A stretch of 64,000 nt of DNA from Tetracentron sinense (taxonomy: Eukaryota; Streptophyta; Magnoliopsida; Trochodendrales; Trochodendraceae). The translations under genes were made by a program, and so were the position numbers. The notes below the pieces were generated by a model. It searched no databases and was not told the DNA's origin. It worked only from the letters and a program-made list of their open reading frames with translations. Every line of letters begins with the position of its first letter. Within the stretch, counting starts at the first letter, position 1. Shown piece by piece: positions 22,860 to 35,028 of this stretch. The stretch is taken from assembly GCA_015143295.1 (NCBI GenBank), contig CM026560.1, positions 8,806,501-8,870,500 on the forward strand. The letters are read 5' to 3'.

Positions 22860-24466
22860 TTGGTGATCTTGAAAGTGGAGTGAGAACGAGGAAACAAATT
22901 GAAAATGAAGTTAGCTACATTTGCTATACTTCATCTTTTGAACCCAAGAATGTAGCTGAAGCTCTTGCAGATGATAATTGGATAAATGCAATGCAAGAAG
23001 AGTTACTTCAGTTTACTAGGAATGATGTTTGGTATTTAGTACTTAGGCCTAACAATACAAATGTGATAGGTACTAAATGGATTTTCAAGAACAAATCTGA
23101 TGAAAAAGGTACTATCATAAGAAATAAGGCTAGGTTAGTTGCACAAGGATACACCCAAATTGAAGGTATTGACTTCGATGAAACTTTTGCTCATGTAGCC
23201 AGGCTAGAATCAATAAGAATTCTTCTAGCAGTGGCTTGCCATATGAAATTCAAACTTTTTCAAATGGATGTTAAAAGTGCCTTTCTGAATGGCATTCTAC
23301 AGGAGGAAGTCTATGTGGAACAACCAAAAGGGTTTGAAGATCCACATCATCTTGATAAAGTCTATCGGCTAAAAAGGGCCCTCTATGGTTTAAGGCAAGC
23401 TCCAAGAGCTTGGTATGAGAGGCTGACTACTTATCTCTTGGAAAACGGATTTTCGAGAGGGGGAGTAGACAGAACCCTTTTGATAAAGAATGTGAAAGGT
23501 GATATTGTCACCGCCCAGATATATGTTGATGACATAGTGTTTGGTTCCACATTAGACTTACATGCTCTTTCATTTGCTGAACAAATGAAAAATGAATTTG
23601 AAATGAGCATGGTTGGTGAGCTAAGTTTCTTCCTTGGTCTTCAGATCAAGCAATTGGATTCTGGGATCTCAGTATCTCAAATCAAATATGCTAAAAATCT
23701 AGTGAAGAAATTTGGCATGAGCTCTGCTAAGCATGTAAGGACTCCTATGAGTTCTACTACAAAACTTAGTAAAGATGCTACAGGCAAAGATGTTGATCAA
23801 ACTTCTTATAGAAGCATGATTGGTAGTTTACTCTACCTAACTGCTACTAGACCTGACATAGCCTTTAGTGTTGGTGCATGTGCCCGCAATCAAGCGAGCC
23901 CAAAAGAGTCTCACTTGCTTGCAGTCAAGCGTATCATTCGATATGTGAGTGGAACTCTATCATTTGGCCTCTTGTATTCTTTTGATACAAATGCCACGAT
24001 AGTTGGATATTCCGATGCCGATTGGGTCGGAAATGCTGATGATAGGAAAAGCACCTCAGGAGGATGTTTCTATATTGGAAACTGCTTAGTTGCTTGGCTT
24101 AGCAAAAAGCAGAATTCAATTTCATTGTCCACTGCAGAAGCTGAGTACATAGCAGCTGACAGTTGTTGCACTCAACTTCTGTGGATGAAGCAGATGTTGA
24201 ATGATTACGGGATTGAACAGAGCACTATGACTGTGTATTGTGATAATTCAAGTGCTATCAATATTTCCAAAAATCCCGTTCAACATTCTCGCGCAAAACA
24301 CATAGACATTAGACATCACTTCATCCGTGATCTTGTTGAGCAAAAGATTATGTCTATAGAGTATGTCCAAACAGAGAATCAATTTGCGAACATTCTTACA
24401 AAACCCTTAGATTCCCTTAGGTTTGAACTCCTTAGGAAATCCATAGGTTTGTGCGGAGTTGAGTAA
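22860..24466 (+). pseudogene. Copia pol, second part: reverse transcriptase and RNase H
   Basis: The open frame continues the upstream frame after the frameshift. RT motifs are [34 protein letters not shown] and the catalytic YVDD in [11 protein letters not shown]; one expected P in ETFAPVA reads H. RNase H shows [42 protein letters not shown] and the C-terminal [16 protein letters not shown]...ILTKPL. The domain itself is uninterrupted from 22880 to the TAA at 24466 and may be enzymatically intact, but it has lost its fusion to integrase and gag. Confidence 0.9.
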
Positions 24467-26242
24467 AGGTGTACTTGTTTCATAGCCTATGTATACTTCA
24501 TGTTCTATTCATGTCATAGAGCTATTTTTTATATTTTTTTTCATATTTGAACATATAATCCAAGGATAAATATTTCATAGGATTGAGTAAATCAGGATAG
24601 GTAAACTGTTGTTTCGATCTTGTGATTGAATTTGGTCATGCTAACTAATCTTAGTTAGAGTTGAGTAAACAAAGATGTTATATGTTGCACATGCACTCTG
24701 ACTGATTCCTTAGATGGTATTAGTTCCTATTTAAAGGTTCTGATATTATACCATATGGTTCCCTAGATTAATCAAATCTAGTATAACCAATGTAATAAAC
24801 AATTCCATAAGGTGAGCCCCCTAGTTATAAAAATTATTAACATGGAGAGGACTACCTGTGAGTTTGTGTGATAGCTACTAGTGAATGCAAACAGTGAGTA
24901 ATGGCTACGTAGACAAACAGTAGGTATCTATATGGATTGCTAGTGTGAAAGCCCCCACTGCCATTAGAAAGAGCTACCTTCTCACTTGTGTGAAAGTCAC
25001 CAATGTGCTAAAAACTATATATGTGTACTCCAAAAAGAATTTTCACAATGAGTACAATTTGACTGAAAAAGAAATGAAATAAATTTGTTAGTCAAATTTG
25101 GGGTAAAAATTGCTCATCATATAAGTATGGATGTTTATTGGTTTTAAAACTAGTTTTTGAAAATTTTAGAGTCCCATTTGATCTATAATGTCAAAATCTA
25201 GCTTAAGGAAGGAAACCAATTCAAAGAGTCAAGTAATGAATTTTGATTTCACACTAACATTACTTCTAATTGTTTCTTGACTCTGATTGTGAATTTGATG
25301 CAAATACCATAATTAATCACCTGTGAAAATCAATTATTGTTAACATAATCCTTATTTATGACTGTACTTGATATATCAATTCTTGGGTGATTATTCTTTA
25401 TGATTTTAATGAAATCAATTATTGCAAATTTTTTGGTGAATTGGTTATTTTGAGGTGAAAATGAGTTTTTACTGTACCATTGGTTGAGGGGGAGAAATGG
25501 TTTTAAAAAATAAAATTTTTGAAAATTTTTTCAGACCACCGATCGCTCGGTGTTAAAGACCGATCGATCGGTCTTTCGTGAACAGGGTTATAAAACCCTC
25601 ATTTCTTCTTTTTCTGTTCACTTCTTCTCCGAACTCCAGAGCGATCTCTCGGTTACTTCTCCTCCAAATCCTTCCTACGGTCATTCCATTCGACTCTAAG
25701 GGTTTCCCAAGCATAAAAAAGGTAAGCATTGTGCGTTTTGTTACGTATAGGTTGAATTTCTCATCTAGGGCATCGTCTGTTCATCCATGGCTTTCATTTC
25801 ATCCTTAATCCTACTAGCCTATCTCATGTCTGGCGTTCCTAAACTCCGAAGGTTGGTCCTCAACAACCAAGAGGACCTTCCTGAAGATAAGCAAAACCAA
25901 GAGCCCTTTTCCTTCACTCCAATAGGACATGGGATTTCAATAGGGGATCGACCAATTCGTAGAATGGTGGATTCTACTACTGAAAATCATAGTATTGTGG
26001 AATTGTGGATGTTATACATGTTTTACTTCTTCCCATCCATATTTTATTTCCCATGCTTCACAGGTTTTTGATTTAGCATGTGCAGGCAAACAGGTTCTAA
26101 GTTTGGTGAATCATGACAAGTTAAAATGTCAAATGTCATATAATTATTTTTGAGTCATGTAAAGGTCAATTTTCCATTTTTGAATCATTTGGGAAAATTT
26201 GAACCTAGTATATGAGTTAGTCTTGTTTTGTCCCGGAATTGC
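24467..26242 (+). other. Copia 3' region after pol, no clear gene
   Basis: About 1.8 kb between RNase H and the polypurine tract. Two short overlapping open frames exist (25578-25808 and 25787-26071) without recognisable domains. In SIRE-type elements this is where an envelope-like frame may lie, and this could be its remnant, but I see no signal or transmembrane arrangement that proves it. At 25534-25574 it carries an extra pair of the LTR-type palindromes (ACCGATCGCTCGGT, ACCGATCGATCGGT), followed by a pyrimidine-rich stretch. Confidence 0.6.
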
Positions 26243-26255
26243 CAAAGGGGGAGAT
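26243..26255 (+). other. Polypurine tract of copia element
   Basis: AAAGGGGGAGAT directly precedes TGTAAATCC of the 3' LTR. This is the usual plus-strand primer of plant copia elements. Confidence 0.9.
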
Positions 26256-27487
26256 TGTAAATCCCTAAGTAGGTGTTGGCAAATTCCGTGATCATTAGAT
26301 AGGTCATGTGAGTCGAGTCGTGTTCAACTTGTCAGAAGAGAAGAGCTAAAGCATCAAGAAGATTGAAGAAAGTGAAGAAAAAGCTCCTACTCTGGATCTA
26401 GAAAGGTAATGGACTTAGTGACCCCTACCTAGGTTGGATTTGACTTAGATAACTCTAAGCATACCTAGGAGGATAGTTTTAAACCTAACAAAGTTGTTTG
26501 ATCTTAGTTGAATCAAATAAACATGAAAAGAAATATGGTTTGGAAAAAATTCTGTCTCAACCGATCGCTCGGTGTTGAGACCGATCGATCGGTGGCCTAC
26601 TGAGCGATCGGTGGCTATCGACTTGACAAAAAATTTGTATGGGGTATTTTTCCAGAGAGATGATTTTCAACCGCTCAATCGGTTATGAGCACCGATCGAT
26701 CCGTTTTGGACCGAGCGATCGGTAATGTGCACCGCTCGATCGGTCCCCGTAAAAAGAATTTTTATTTTTCTGGATTCTTTTTTTAAACCTTATATAAACA
26801 ACTTTTTGGAGACCTAATTCGTATCTTTGTTTAATTTTGAAAGAGTAGAGGTCTGAGAAACTCCTCTAGGGTTTTTCCTATTGTTCTTATTAGATCTTTG
26901 TTGACCCCTCCTCTTTCTTTGATCCTAGAGAATGCAAGTATAGATCTAAACCCTTTGATCTTGCATTGTGTGATCTCAGATCTATATGAGATCCCTCTAG
27001 GGTTTGAAACTTCCTAAATTGATTCACAACCCTACACCTTGTGTGTGTATCCGGTGTTTGATCCGGAGCCTTCGTGGAAGGAGATCGATCGTGTGTGATC
27101 GTGGTTTTGAAGTAGCTTGAGAAGATTTGGTCGGTGTGGAACCGAAGCTGCTACGGCGGAGATCGAACCTACTGGTTCGTGGAAATCAAGAGTAAGAGTC
27201 TATACCTAGGAACGTCGTTTTTGTTTTGGTAAGGTCTTGTCTTGTACTTAAAATCTTTTCATAGTGAAGTTTGTTGCTGGACGAGGTCCCGTGGTTTTTT
27301 CCCGTTAGGGTTTTCCACGTAAAAATCTTCTGTGTTTGATTTGTGTGGATTATCTGAGTAAATTGTTCATTGATTTCTAAACATATTTGTTGAAAAATTA
27401 AAATTGTTAAAATTGGTTAGAAATTATTAGATAGACCTATTCACCCCCCCTCTAGGTCTTAGAGATCATTGATCTGGATAAATTTCA
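26256..27487 (+). repeat. 3' LTR of nested copia element
   Basis: Near-identical to 17861-19090, with the same TG...CA ends, palindrome cluster (26560-26750) and TATA box (26791-26798). It is followed by CTATG, the target duplication, and by the resumed gypsy gag. Confidence 0.95.
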
Positions 27488-27492
27488 CTATG

Positions 27493-28336
27493 CAAGGTCA
27501 ACCCTGGACTTAGGAGGAGTTCAAGGACACCTTCTACAAGAATTATTTCCCAGCTGGAGCTCGGGAAAAGAAAGAGAGAGAATTCATCAACCTAGAACAA
27601 GGTTCGATGTCGGTGGCGCAATATGAGGCGAAGTTCTCGGAGCTATCACGCTTCGCGACTCATATGATCGCTACTGAGGTGATGAAGATGAGAAGGTTTT
27701 AGTAAGGGCTCAAAGATATTATTATGGAGAGAGTCTCGGTCTTCAGGCACGCCACTTACGCTGAAGTAGTGGATAAAGCCTTGTTGGTTGAGGCCAATTC
27801 AGAGACCGTGTCCAAGAAGAGGGAATTGGCGAGAGGCCAAGCCAGTAGTTCAGCACCTCCAGAGAGGCGGGCTCGTACCGGCCCTTATCAGTACACGTGG
27901 CCAGCACCACCGATGAGGCCATCTTATGCGCCTCCAGTTCCACGGCCGTTCATGCCTCAGGTGCCACGAACTCAGGCTCTTCCGGCTCCAAGGCCTGTTG
28001 CACCTCAGGTAGCGAGGTTTGCTCCACCTCCGGCCCCTCCGACTTAAACATATGAGGCTTGCACTTCGTGTGGCAAGAGGCACCCGGCAGGAGATTGCCG
28101 ATGGGCATCGGGTGGATGTTTCCATTGCAGTCGCCAGGGTCACATGATCAGGGATTGCCCTAGCCGGCATTTACCAGGCTTGTCTCAAGGTATTAGGCCC
28201 CCAGCTCGTCCAGCAGGATCTTACCAGGCATCCTCCCGGCCTACCCAGTCTACACCTACATCTCACCAGGTGAACCAGGGGCGAGTTTTTGCCTTGACAG
28301 AGGGTGATGCACTTGCATCTGATGATGTGGTGCAAG
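27493..28336 (+). pseudogene. Gypsy A gag, C-terminal part
   Basis: Continues the frame broken at 17860. Core residues include KNYFPAGAREKKEREF, LEQGSMSVAQYEAKF and FRHATYAEVVDKAL. Pro-rich text follows, then the knuckle CTSCGKRHPAGDC plus CFHCSRQGHMIRDC (CX2CX4HX4C). Stops occur early (TAG in PWT*EEF), after MRRF and after PAPPT. The C-terminus RVFALTEGDALASDDVVQG matches the Gag end of Tekay-like elements and runs into a putative intron. Unspliced, it would end at the TAA near 28437. Confidence 0.85.
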
Positions 28337-28477
28337 GTACGCGTTTAGAGTTATTCTTTTACCGCGATTCATGTTGTGCATTATTCCTTGTGTACGTATG
28401 TGGCATGCTATATATATATCTCTATCTATACGTATAATGATTGATGCATGGATTGACTTAGCTAGTTAAAATTTCAG
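28337..28477 (+). other. Putative spliceosomal intron between Gag and protease, gypsy A
   Basis: The 141-bp segment starts GTACGC and ends AATTTCAG, is AT-rich (TATATATATC near 28410) and carries an in-frame stop. Joining 28336 to 28478 restores one frame from VVQG to TLLVNE...LIDTGSTHSF, splitting a Gly codon after its first base. Gypsy element E has an AT-rich segment of nearly the same length at exactly the same codon (56412-56555). Conservation of position in two divergent copies argues against a random insertion. No transcript evidence is available here. Confidence 0.7.
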
Positions 28478-31400
28478 GAACCTTACTAGTCAATGAGTGT
28501 TTAGCTCGTGTGTTGATTGATACCGGGTCTACGCATTCATTTGTCTCACCGAGCTTTTCTCAAGGCTTCTCTACAGAGCCTAGTCAATTAGAACCGGAGT
28601 TGTTCATTTCAACTCCTCTTGGCAAAACAGTGGTGACAGATAGCATTTTCAGAGGCAGTGTGGTCCAAGTGGGAAGCCATGAATTGGCAGTCGACCTCGT
28701 CATCCTTGGATTCCAGGACTTTGACGTTATCTTGAGGATGGATTGGTTAGCAACTCATCATGGGCATGTAGCTTGCTTCGAGAAAATGGTCCTCTTTAGG
28801 CCGGTGGAAGGGAAGCCATTCCATTTTCGGGGGTTGAGAAGTAGAGATATCGCTCGCTTTACGGCACTAAGCTTAGCGAACCCCGAGGCAAAGGACTCTT
28901 CGACTATCCCGGTCGTGAGTGAATTCCTGGATGTATTTCCAAAGGAGTTGCCAGGGTTACCTCAAGACAGGGAGATTGAGTTTGTGATCGAGCTTTCGCC
29001 AGGCACAGCTCCCATCTTTCGGGCTCCGTATAGGATGGCCCCGATTGAAATCAAAGAGTTGAAGACTCAATTGGAGGAATTGCAAGGCCTTGGTTTCATT
29101 CGACCAAGTGTCTCACCGTGAGGTGCCCCAGTTTTATTTGTCAAGAAGAAGGATGGCTCGATGCGTATGTGCGTCGATTACAGACAGTTGAACAAAGTCA
29201 CTATAAAGAATAGGTACCCATTGCCTAGGATTGATGACTTGTTCGATTAGTTAAAGGGAGCGAGATTTTTCTCTAAGATCGATCTTCGGTCGAGTTACCA
29301 CCAGTTGAAGATCAAGGCTGAGGATGTGCCTAAAACTGTGTTTCGAACTCGGTACAGACACTACGAGTTCTTGGTGATGCCGTTTGGTCTCACGAATACG
29401 CCGGTAGCCTTTATGGATTTGATGAACCGAGTGGTCCAGCCATATCTTGATCGATGCGTGATCGTGTTTATCGATGACATACTGATATATTCTCAGACAC
29501 GAGAAGATCACGTGTGAGACCTTCGCCTTGCTTTGGAAATGCTGAGAGAACACAAGCTGTACGCCAAACTCAGCAAGTGTGAATTTTGGATGGAAGAGGT
29601 GGCATTCCTAGGCCACGTTGTATCCGCGGGAGGTATTTCGGTAGATCCGAAGAAGATAGAGACAGTCATGAGTTGGGCGAGGCCCAATAGTGTCACAAAG
29701 ATACGCAGTTTCCTTGGGTTGGCAGGCTACTACAGGAGATTCGTAGAGGGTTTCTCTAGCCTTGTGGCACCGCTCACTTACCTGAAAAGGAAAAATGCAA
29801 CGTTTGTATGGAGTGAAAAGTGCGAGATCAGTTTCATGGAACTGAAGAAGAGACTTAGCACAGCTCCTGTCCTTACAGTGCCATCCGGACATGGTGGTTA
29901 TGAGGTGTACAGTGATGCCTCGCATGTTGGACTTGGGTGTGTGCTCATGCAACACAACAAAGTCATTGCCTATGCATCGAGGCAATTGAAAGAGCATGAA
30001 AAGAATTATCCCACGCATGACTTGGAGCTTGCGGCGGTCGTGTTTGCACTCAAGATTTGGCCACACTACCTTTACGGGGTAGAATTCTATGTGTATACGG
30101 ATCACAAGAGCCTCAAGTATCTCTTTTTCCAAAAGGAGCTAAATCTACGCCAACGGCGTTGGATGGAATTTTTGAAAGACTACGATTGTACCATCCAATA
30201 CCACCCGGGCAAAGCAAACATTGTAGCGGACGCCTTGAGTAGAAGACCTCCGGGGTTATTAGCACACATGTTGGTGCAAGAATGGAGATTATTGAAGGAT
30301 TTGGCTAATTTGGACATCAGTGTGAATGATTCCGTCCGCGGTCCTATTTTGGCAAATGTCACGGTTCGGCCATACATTATAGATTTGATCCAAGAATACC
30401 AAGCCACGGATGCTAAATTGTTAGCTTATCGGGACAAGGAAGTTGCCACGAGTAGTGAAGACTTTTCTCTCACTAGTCGAGGTGCTATTACGTTTAAAGG
30501 AGGGCTGTGTGTTCCAGCCAATGCAGATCTTCGACGAGAGATCATGGATGAAGCACATCGTTCGAAGTACACAGTGCATCCCGGGGGTACAAAGATGTAC
30601 CGGAATCTTAAGAGTCACTTTTGGTGGCGGAATATGAAGAGGGATGTTGCGGAGTATGTGGCACGGTGCTTGGTGTGCCAACAGGTGAAGGCAGAACACA
30701 TGCGACTGGTAGGTCTATTACAGTCTCTCCCTATTCCCGAGTGGAAATGGGAGCGCATATCCATGGACTTCATTGTTGGTTTGCTGAAAACGGCAAGGGG
30801 CTCAGATGCGATTTGGGTTGTAGTGGACCGTTTGACAAAGTCCAAGCACTTCTTACCCTACCGGACTACTTTCAACTCTAGTCAGTTGGCCGCACTATAT
30901 ATCAAGGAAGTGGTTAAGTTACACGGAGTGCCAGTCAGTATTGTGTAGGATCGGGACACGAGATTTACATCCAGATTCTGGAAAAGTTTTCAGGAAACAA
31001 TGGGTTCCCGACCTGAGTTCAACACTGCTTTTCATCCACAAACGGATGGAAAAACGGAGAGAGTGAACCAAGTTATCGAAGACATGCTTCGAGCTTGTAT
31101 GCTGGATTTCAAAGGCAGTTGGGAAGAGCACTTGCCGTTGGTAGAGTTCGCCTACAACAATAGCTGTCAGGCGAGTATCCAGATGGCTCCATTCGAGGCT
31201 TTGTATGGGCGAAGTTGCAGGTCTCCTCTCAACTGGGATGAGGTAGGAGAAAGAAAAGTACTTGATCCGGAGTTGATCGAGCAAACCGCGAATATAGTTA
31301 AGATCATCCGGGATCGGTTGAAAACCGCCCAAGATCGTCAGAAAAGCTATGCTGATACTCGCCGTAGGGACTTGGAATTCCAAGTAGGGCATCAAGTCTT

Positions 31401-31787
31401 TGTGAAGGTGTCTCTAGCAAGGGGATCATGAGATTTGGCAAGAGAGGCAAGCTTAGTCCTCGTTATGTTGGGCCCTTTGAGATTATCACGCAAGTTGGTG
31501 AAGTTGCTTACAGAGTAGCTCTTCCACCTCACATGGCCGCGGTCTATAACGTGTTTCACGTATCTATGCTTCGGAACTACATTGCGGACCCTTCATATGT
31601 CATAGACTTGGAACCGTTGGAAATCTGAGAGGATCTCACTTTGATTGAAAAGCCGGTTCATATATTGGACCGTAGAGATCAAGTGCTTCGCAACAAGACT
31701 ATTCCATTAGTGCGCGTTCAGTGGCAATATCATGCTCAGGAAGAGGCCACATGGGAACGTGAAGCCGAAGCCAAAGTGAAATAACCG
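28478..31787 (+). pseudogene. Gypsy A pol: protease, RT, RNase H, integrase, chromodomain
   Basis: Protease has LIDTGSTHSF. RT has [37 protein letters not shown] and the catalytic FIDDIL. RNase H has [26 protein letters not shown] and ADALSRR. Integrase has the HHCC-type [15 protein letters not shown]...CLVCQQVK and the core MDFIVGLL...HPQTDGKTERVN. The end, VRVQWQYHAQEEATWERE, is chromodomain-like, and with the order RT-RNase H-integrase marks a chromovirus of the Tekay/Del type. Stops lie near 29119 (Trp to stop in SP*GAP), 29250, 29518, 30948 and 31626, and a frameshift lies near 31428. The copy is inactive. Confidence 0.9.
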
Positions 31788-31880
31788 GAGTTATTTGAAT
31801 AAGTTTTGTTTATGCTATGCAATGATGTTTTGGAACTTGTAATGCATGTGTCGTCCAAATTTCGGGGACGAAATTTTTAT

Positions 31881-31893
31881 AAGGGGGGGAGGA
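31881..31893 (+). other. Polypurine tract of gypsy A
   Basis: AAGGGGGGGAGGA lies directly before TGTAGATCC of the 3' LTR. Confidence 0.9.
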
Positions 31894-34255
31894 TGTAGAT
31901 CCCCAGAACTTTTGCCATGTATTGGGACCCATGCCAAGGCATGAAGCCTTTGTAATCTTCCATTTCTATGAAATGAGAAATTTTGAACAACTCTAAGTGT
32001 TAAGAAGTAGTATTCCTAAGTCGAATATATCGAAAACCCGAGTTACTGAAACCTATTTGCAGATCAATAGAATTTAGGGGTAATTTAGTCAATAAATAAA
32101 GAAGAAATTGGAAATTCTAAAATACCATGAATGTCCCCCTTTGAAAGACGAATCCAACGCAAGTTGAATCGTCAAAATCGGGCAACCGAGTCAAAAGTTA
32201 TGGCCGAATTACCAAAGTGTGGAAAAATAGGAGAAAAACAACAAAATCTGAATGGTGCGATCGATCGCAAGTCAGGTGCAATCGATCGCATGCAGGCAAA
32301 ATGGGCCCCAAACTCACGAGGCCATATGCGATAGATGGATCCCCAGGTGCAATAGATCACAGGGATCTGCGATCGATCGCAAGAGTGTGCGATCGATCAC
32401 ATGCAGGGGGAAATCAGACCAGAAATGTTCGGGTTCATGTGCGATAGATTGCATCCAGGTGCGATCGATCGCAAGGACCTGCGATCGATCGCATGCGGTT
32501 GCAGATTCCAGATTTGAGGGTCTTAAACCCTTTTCTTGTTAGGGATCCTCATTTTGGGGCATTTCTAACCTAGAGGAGAGAAAAAGGGAGAAAGGGGAAG
32601 AGAGGATATTGGGGAAATCCTTCAAAGAAGGCTTGGATTGGAGATCAAGGGAAGCTCATCTTGAAGATTTTCAAGCAAAGGACCTTCCTCAAGCAACTAG
32701 AATTCCTCAAACTCAAAGAGGGATTCTTCCTCGAGTTAGAACTACACACCAAGGGTGTTATTCAACCCCAAATCAAGGCCGGTACCCTATACTAACCTTC
32801 TAGTTCACCTATTCTCCTTGTTTTTCTTTCATTTGATGATTTTTCCTAAATTTCTAAACAAGATAAGGAGAATGGATGGATGGATGGATGTTGGATGTGA
32901 ATGGACGATTGGATGCCGTGTGTTTGTTGAAATGAATGAAATGGGAAGGGCATTGGACCAATAACAAACGTACATGTATGTGATGAGCTTAACCCACCTA
33001 GAAATTCAAGATTTAGGTATTAACCATAATGCGCATACCAAGTGTTTGATGAAATGACTCATTGAAGAAGATGAGGCTTTATTTTAGAAAATGTGTGTGT
33101 GAACTTCTTGATAGATTAACTGCTTATTGGTTTGATTTAATTATTGATCAATTGAAATGTTTTCGATACAATTGTCATACTTAATTGTACACGGTCCCAC
33201 GAGCACGGCATGCATGACATGTTTTATCGGTATTCTTAAGAACGAGACTTAGAGGTGGGACATATCCTACGATATGTTTCACTTCGCTTTTGACAAGAGG
33301 ACAAGAACAAGCACTTCTTAGGAGAGAGTTTACACTACCCTCCCTTCCATGAGGGGTCTCCCCTCACTCACAAGTGCATTGCATTAAAGAAGGGTCTCCC
33401 TTCCCTCTCAAGGCATATCACAAAAGAAGGGCCTCCCTTCCCTCTCAAGGCATCTCACAAGCGCATCTCACAAGTACATGAGCATGTTGAACTCCCAGGC
33501 AAGCACGCATGACAAGCATGGTACACAAATGACACGCATGATACAAGCATGACATGACACGACATGAGAAAACAAGACACATGACAAGGCAAGTTTTTTT
33601 AAGCACGAAAAGGATGTTTTAAGTCAAGTCAAGTGCACGATGTTTTTCAAGGATTTTATCAGCTTTTACGAAATGCAAGCATGATTATCAACTGCTTTAC
33701 TATCGCGTGATGATATGAATTGTTCCTACTTTATATCTGTGAACTGCTTCCTGCTTTCCATATAGTTATTGTTTGCTATGACTATTGGTTAGTATTTGGT
33801 ACACGCTGAGTATTCTATGCTCAGCCGTACGTTTATGTCGACAGGTTCTGAGGGAGCTGCTGCTCCATTCGATGTTTGTGCTCCTGGCCCATGGGTGGAG
33901 GAGGAGTACGTGGAGGAGCCTGTGGAGGAACCTCAGGGTGAGGGTTACTTTTAGCTTGTGGTAGATTCTGAGTGGATAGCTGTGGGTGAGTTGATCAAGA
34001 TGTATTCATGTATTTTGGCGGGCCTGTCCACACTTTCTTTGTCTTGATTTCTTTTGTATCAAACTTGGATCACGTATGTATATACATAGAGGTTTGTTAG
34101 ACTTCCGTTGTGCTTTATAGTTTACGTTTCCGCTATTATCGTCCTCTATTGTGTATGCACTAGGTCTGTTGCAGGTTATTTTGATCAAGCAAGTCATGCA
34201 AGTCATGATGAGTCGTCCAAGATTCACTCTAACTCCTAGGGTGGGTTTTGGGTCA
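31894..34255 (+). repeat. 3' LTR of gypsy element A
   Basis: Begins TGTAGATCCCC and aligns along its whole length with 14724-17114, including the module (about 32140-32206) and palindrome cluster (32255-32500). The (ACACG)n run is shortened to one or two units. The last few bases deviate from the 5' copy (GGGTC then ACGA), so the true end is unclear. Confidence 0.88.
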
Positions 34256-34304
34256 CGAAAAATTCTCTTATCATGATTGTGAGCACGGATTTTACTCACT
34301 GGGT

Positions 34305-34745
34305 TTGATTTTTGAGTCGCTACCTATTTATTTTAAGGGATAGGTCCCAAGTTATGGATGAGGTTTTTATAGTCTGCATTTAGATTTCTAGGTAAGAGGT
34401 TCGATTAAGTCTCAAGGAAGGTGTTAGGCACCCTGGGACCCCCATTTTACAATGGTTACCTACTCCCTAGGTATAAACCAAATTAAAGTCGAGTTTTATT
34501 CAAATGCCTTAGTTTTTAGATTATATTAATTCAAGAAAGTGAAAAGCTAACTAGGGTCAAACCCGACTTGGGTTGCCTACGTACTCACATGGGGTGAGAT
34601 CAGATCGATCGTAGTTCTGGCACATGAGCCTATGCTAAGGCTAAGGGGAGTGTGTGTGTGCACCAAGGTGGCTTAAGGGTCTAGCCCGGGGGCTAGGTTT
34701 TGGTTGACCGGGTTGGTCAAGTGCATGATTTAAAAGTTTGGGTCT
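34305..34745 (+). repeat. Dispersed repeat family D, plus copy
   Basis: Aligns with the minus strand of 3476-3925 through several ordered blocks (GAGTCGCTACCTATT, GGAAGGTGTTAGGCACC, CATTTTACAA, GGTTGCCTACGTACTCAC, GGTTGGTCAAG). It is followed (34746-34830) by an imperfect GGCC-rich repeat, GGTCTGAAGGCC, GGGCCTAGAGGCC and similar. This is comparable in position to the minisatellite beside the other copy. Confidence 0.6.
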
Positions 34746-34830
34746 GAAGGCCAAGATTGGGCCTAGAGGCCGAGGGTTAAGCTAGGAGGCCAAAGGATTA
34801 GTCCAGTAGACTAGGGTTGGGCCCGGTAGG

Positions 34831-35028
34831 TGTAGAACCCCAGACCTCGAGTTCACTGTGCTATGAGTAGTGTCAGTGAATAGTGTCCTTGTGTGGTGTG
34901 TATAAAGGCATAAGGTCTTCCATTTTGTTCTTGGTATTATGGTGAGTCAAGTGAGGGTATTAGGTACATGTTTTGAGTATGAAAAAAAGAGTATAAAAGA
35001 TACTCTAAGTGGGTAAAAGCAAGGGTAT
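34831..35028 (+). mobile_element. LTR family C, 5' start fragment
   Basis: Begins TGTAGAACCCCAG, then a GTTCACTGTG...GTGAATAGTG section, matching the starts at 62766 (minus) and 63151 (plus). It is cut at 35028 by the next LTR. Confidence 0.6.

Larger units (their letters stand above)
17861..27487 (+). mobile_element. Ty1/copia SIRE-like element, complete, nested in gypsy A
   Basis: The element has LTRs 17861-19090 and 26256-27487, a perfect 5-bp target duplication CTATG (17856-17860 and 27488-27492), a primer-binding site (19093-19104) and a polypurine tract (26243-26255). Internal order is gag, protease, integrase, RT, RNase H (copia order), followed by about 1.8 kb without a clear gene before the 3' LTR. 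Such a long 3' region, a long gag with a coiled-coil part and LTRs over 1 kb fit the SIRE/Maximus lineage. By eye the LTRs differ at about 16 substitutions and two single-base indels over 1.23 kb, so the insertion is young. Gag and pol nevertheless have stops and frameshifts, so this copy is probably mobile only in trans. Confidence 0.93.
14724..34255 (+). mobile_element. Ty3/gypsy chromodomain (Tekay/Del-like) element A, nested and decayed
   Basis: Two LTRs (14724-17114 and 31894-34255) enclose a primer-binding site, gag, protease, RT, RNase H, integrase and a chromodomain-like tail, in the gypsy order. The gag gene is split by a complete copia element at 17861-27487. Pol carries several stop codons and one frameshift, so the element is non-autonomous. 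No target duplication is visible: CATTT precedes the 5' LTR and GAAAA-type text follows the 3' LTR. The last bases of the 3' LTR (GGGTC then ACGA) also differ from the 5' LTR end (GGGTCGCAACA). The right edge may therefore be rearranged. Confidence 0.9.

Noticed and set aside
25787..26071. Envelope-like gene of the copia element
   Set aside because: Position would fit, but no transmembrane, signal or coiled-coil pattern is convincing, so it is described only as a possible remnant.
14719..34260. Target duplication for gypsy A
   Set aside because: CATTT on the left and GAAAA on the right do not match, and the 3' LTR end is altered.
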